Shown here in pieces: positions 62,888 through 64,000 of a stretch of 64,000 nt of DNA. Source of the stretch: Pseudomonas sp. EpS/L25 (GTDB taxonomy: Bacteria > Pseudomonadota > Gammaproteobacteria > Pseudomonadales > Pseudomonadaceae); assembly GCF_001512295.1 (NCBI RefSeq), contig NZ_LNUP01000011.1:875781-939780 (forward strand), given 5' to 3'. A model generated the notes under the pieces. It ran no database searches and was not told where the DNA came from. It saw only the letters and a list, made by a program, of their open reading frames with translations. The position numbers were made by a program, and so were the translations under genes. Positions within the stretch are counted from its first letter, which is position 1. The number at the start of each line of letters is the position of its first letter.

Positions 62888-63751
62888 ATGCAAACCTCGC
62901 CTACCTACATCCTCAATGTCAGTTGCCCGGCTACCTCGGGCATCGTAGCCGCCGTCAGCACCTACCTCGCTCGCAACGACTGCTACATCGCCGAGATGGC
63001 GCAGTTCGACGACGATTTCACCGAGCGCTTCTTCATGCGCACGGTGTTCCGCTTCAACCCCGGCGCCAGCACCGGCATAGAGGCACTGCGCGATGGCTTC
63101 GGCGTGGTGGCGGATGACTTCGACATGCAGTGGGAGCTGTACAGCACCGCTCGCCCCACCCGGGTGCTGCTGATGGTGAGCAAGTTCGATCACTGCCTAG
63201 CGGACCTGCTCTACCGCCACCAGAAAGGCGAGTTGCCGATGGAGATCACCGCCATCGTCTCCAATCACCTGGACTTGCGTCCCATGGCCGAACGAGAGGG
63301 CATCCGCTTCGTCTATCTGCCGGTGACCAAGGAGACCAAGCGCCAGCAGGAACTCGAACTGCTGCGCCTGGTGGAGGAAACCGGGACCGAGCTGGTGGTG
63401 CTGGCGCGCTACATGCAGATCCTCTCGGACGAGCTGTGCAAGGCGCTCGCCGGGCGCGCCATCAACATCCACCATTCCTTCCTGCCCGGCTTCAAGGGCG
63501 CCAAGCCCTACCACCAGGCCTTCGAGCGCGGTGTCAAGCTGATCGGGGTCACCGCCCACTACGTGACCTCGGACCTCGACGAGGGCCCGATCATCGAGCA
63601 GGAGGTGCAACGGGTCGACCACGGCTATCGTCCCGAAGACCTGGTCGCCATCGGCCGGGATACCGAGACGGTCGCCCTGTACAAGGCGGTGAAGTACCAC
63701 ATCGAGCGGCGGCTGTTCCTCAATGGCAATCGCGTGGTGGTGTTTCGATGA
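62888..63751 (+). CDS. purU: Formyltetrahydrofolate deformylase
   Basis: PurU of 287 residues: ACT domain (about 1-85; TYILNVSCPATSGIVAAVSTYL) and formyltransferase-like domain with ITAIVSNHLDLRPMAE, LARYMQIL, NIHHSFLPGFKGAKPYHQA and TSDLDEGPIIEQEV, including the catalytic Asn, His and Asp. It releases formate from 10-formyl-THF. In methylamine clusters a purU copy helps dispose of the C1 unit (family knowledge). The stop overlaps folD by four bases (ATGA). Confidence 0.95.
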   Translation: MQTSPTYILNVSCPATSGIVAAVSTYLARNDCYIAEMAQFDDDFTERFFMRTVFRFNPGASTGIEALRDGFGVVADDFDMQWELYSTARPTRVLLMVSKFDHCLADLLYRHQKGELPMEITAIVSNHLDLRPMAEREGIRFVYLPVTKETKRQQELELLRLVEETGTELVVLARYMQILSDELCKALAGRAINIHHSFLPGFKGAKPYHQAFERGVKLIGVTAHYVTSDLDEGPIIEQEVQRVDHGYRPEDLVAIGRDTETVALYKAVKYHIERRLFLNGNRVVVFR

Positions 63752-64000
63752 GCGCCCGGCTGATCGACGGCAAGGCCGCCGCCGCCCGCCTGCTGCAACG
63801 GGTCGAGCTGGATGTGGCCGAACTGCGCGAACGCGGTATCCATCCCGCCTTGGCAGTGATCCTGGTGGGCAGCGATCCGGCCAGCCAGGTGTACGTGCGC
63901 AACAAGATCCGCCGCGCCGCCGAGGTGGGTATTCGCTCCCTCAGCCATGAATTGCCGGCGGATCTTGAGCAGACCGAATTGCTCGGCCTGATCGCCACGC
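63748..64000 (+). CDS. folD: Methylene-THF dehydrogenase/cyclohydrolase, 5' part
   Basis: FolD N-terminal 84 residues, MSARLIDGKAAAARLLQRVELDVAEL then ALAVILVGSDPASQVYVRNKIRRAAEVGI with the family's YV..K site (Tyr and Lys of the cyclohydrolase). The gene runs past the window end. Coupled to purU by ATGA. It would turn methylene-THF from demethylation into 10-formyl-THF for PurU. Probably a second copy to the housekeeping folD. Confidence 0.93.
   Translation, partial: MSARLIDGKAAAARLLQRVELDVAELRERGIHPALAVILVGSDPASQVYVRNKIRRAAEVGIRSLSHELPADLEQTELLGLIAT

Noticed and set aside
1-64000. CRISPR arrays, prophage genes or complete insertion sequences
   Set aside because: No regularly spaced direct repeats, phage structural genes or transposase genes were found; only miniature repeats are present.

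Overview
The window is about 64 kb of GC-rich chromosome from a Pseudomonas. The evidence is MvaT (the Pseudomonas H-NS analogue), an EarP/EF-P pair whose EF-P carries Arg32, a CyaB-type MASE2 adenylate cyclase, a class II DAHP synthase, Pseudomonas-type REP repeats and a kdpFABCDE operon. A GH10 xylanase would fit a plant-associated lineage such as P. oryzihabitans/P. psychrotolerans, but that species guess is inference only. Coding density is high and most genes are ordinary housekeeping or accessory metabolism.

Layout. 1-4.6 kb: a chemoreceptor cut by the window edge, a two-component system with two upstream PepSY proteins, and a DUF3253 protein. 4.7-8.6 kb: topoisomerase IB, then a zinc ABC importer operon behind a Zur-type palindrome. 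8.7-17.3 kb: cobalt/B12 region. Leftward, cobW-cobN plus a chelatase ATPase/VWA gene pair joined by a canonical -1 slippery site; rightward, cbtB-cbtA-cobE. Both transcripts begin with cobalamin riboswitches and each riboswitch is interrupted by a short inverted-repeat element. 17.3-20.3 kb: scpA, yciO-like, PHP phosphoesterase and yciB. 20.3-23.2 kb: a CpxR/Spy/CpxA-like envelope-stress set with a repeat between the spy-like and kinase genes. 23-36.8 kb: nitroreductase, cyaB, DEAD-box helicase, spermidine-synthase-like protein, DAHP synthase, YcaQ-like glycosylase, LysR regulator, TSUP transporter, efp-earP, endA, miaE and a DUF1289 protein.

36.9-40.1 kb: a small hydantoin/allantoin-type module (NCS1 permease, GntR regulator, racemase) with two matching operator palindromes. 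40.5-45.6 kb: acnB, two paralogous glycine-zipper secreted proteins and a GH10 xylanase among repeats. 45.7-53.5 kb: complete kdpFABCDE. 53.5-55.5 kb: mvaT, a GGCT-like protein and tRNA-Asp. 55.9-64 kb: ammonium transporter, GlxBCD/MgsABC-type glutamate synthase subunits, a GmaS/GlnT glutamine-synthetase homologue, an XRE-cupin regulator, purU and the start of folD. This last set fits the N-methylglutamate route of methylamine use, with C1 disposal through tetrahydrofolate; the N-methylglutamate dehydrogenase genes would then lie just beyond the right edge.

The most unusual points are: (1) mobile-repeat insertions inside both divergent B12 riboswitches; (2) a probable programmed -1 frameshift making a ChlI-VWA fusion; (3) earP reading in frame into efp with no stop codon; (4) a family of five short inverted-repeat elements, several with TA flanks, sitting in regulatory gaps; (5) a second kind of element with perfect 16-bp inverted ends in the acnB leader.
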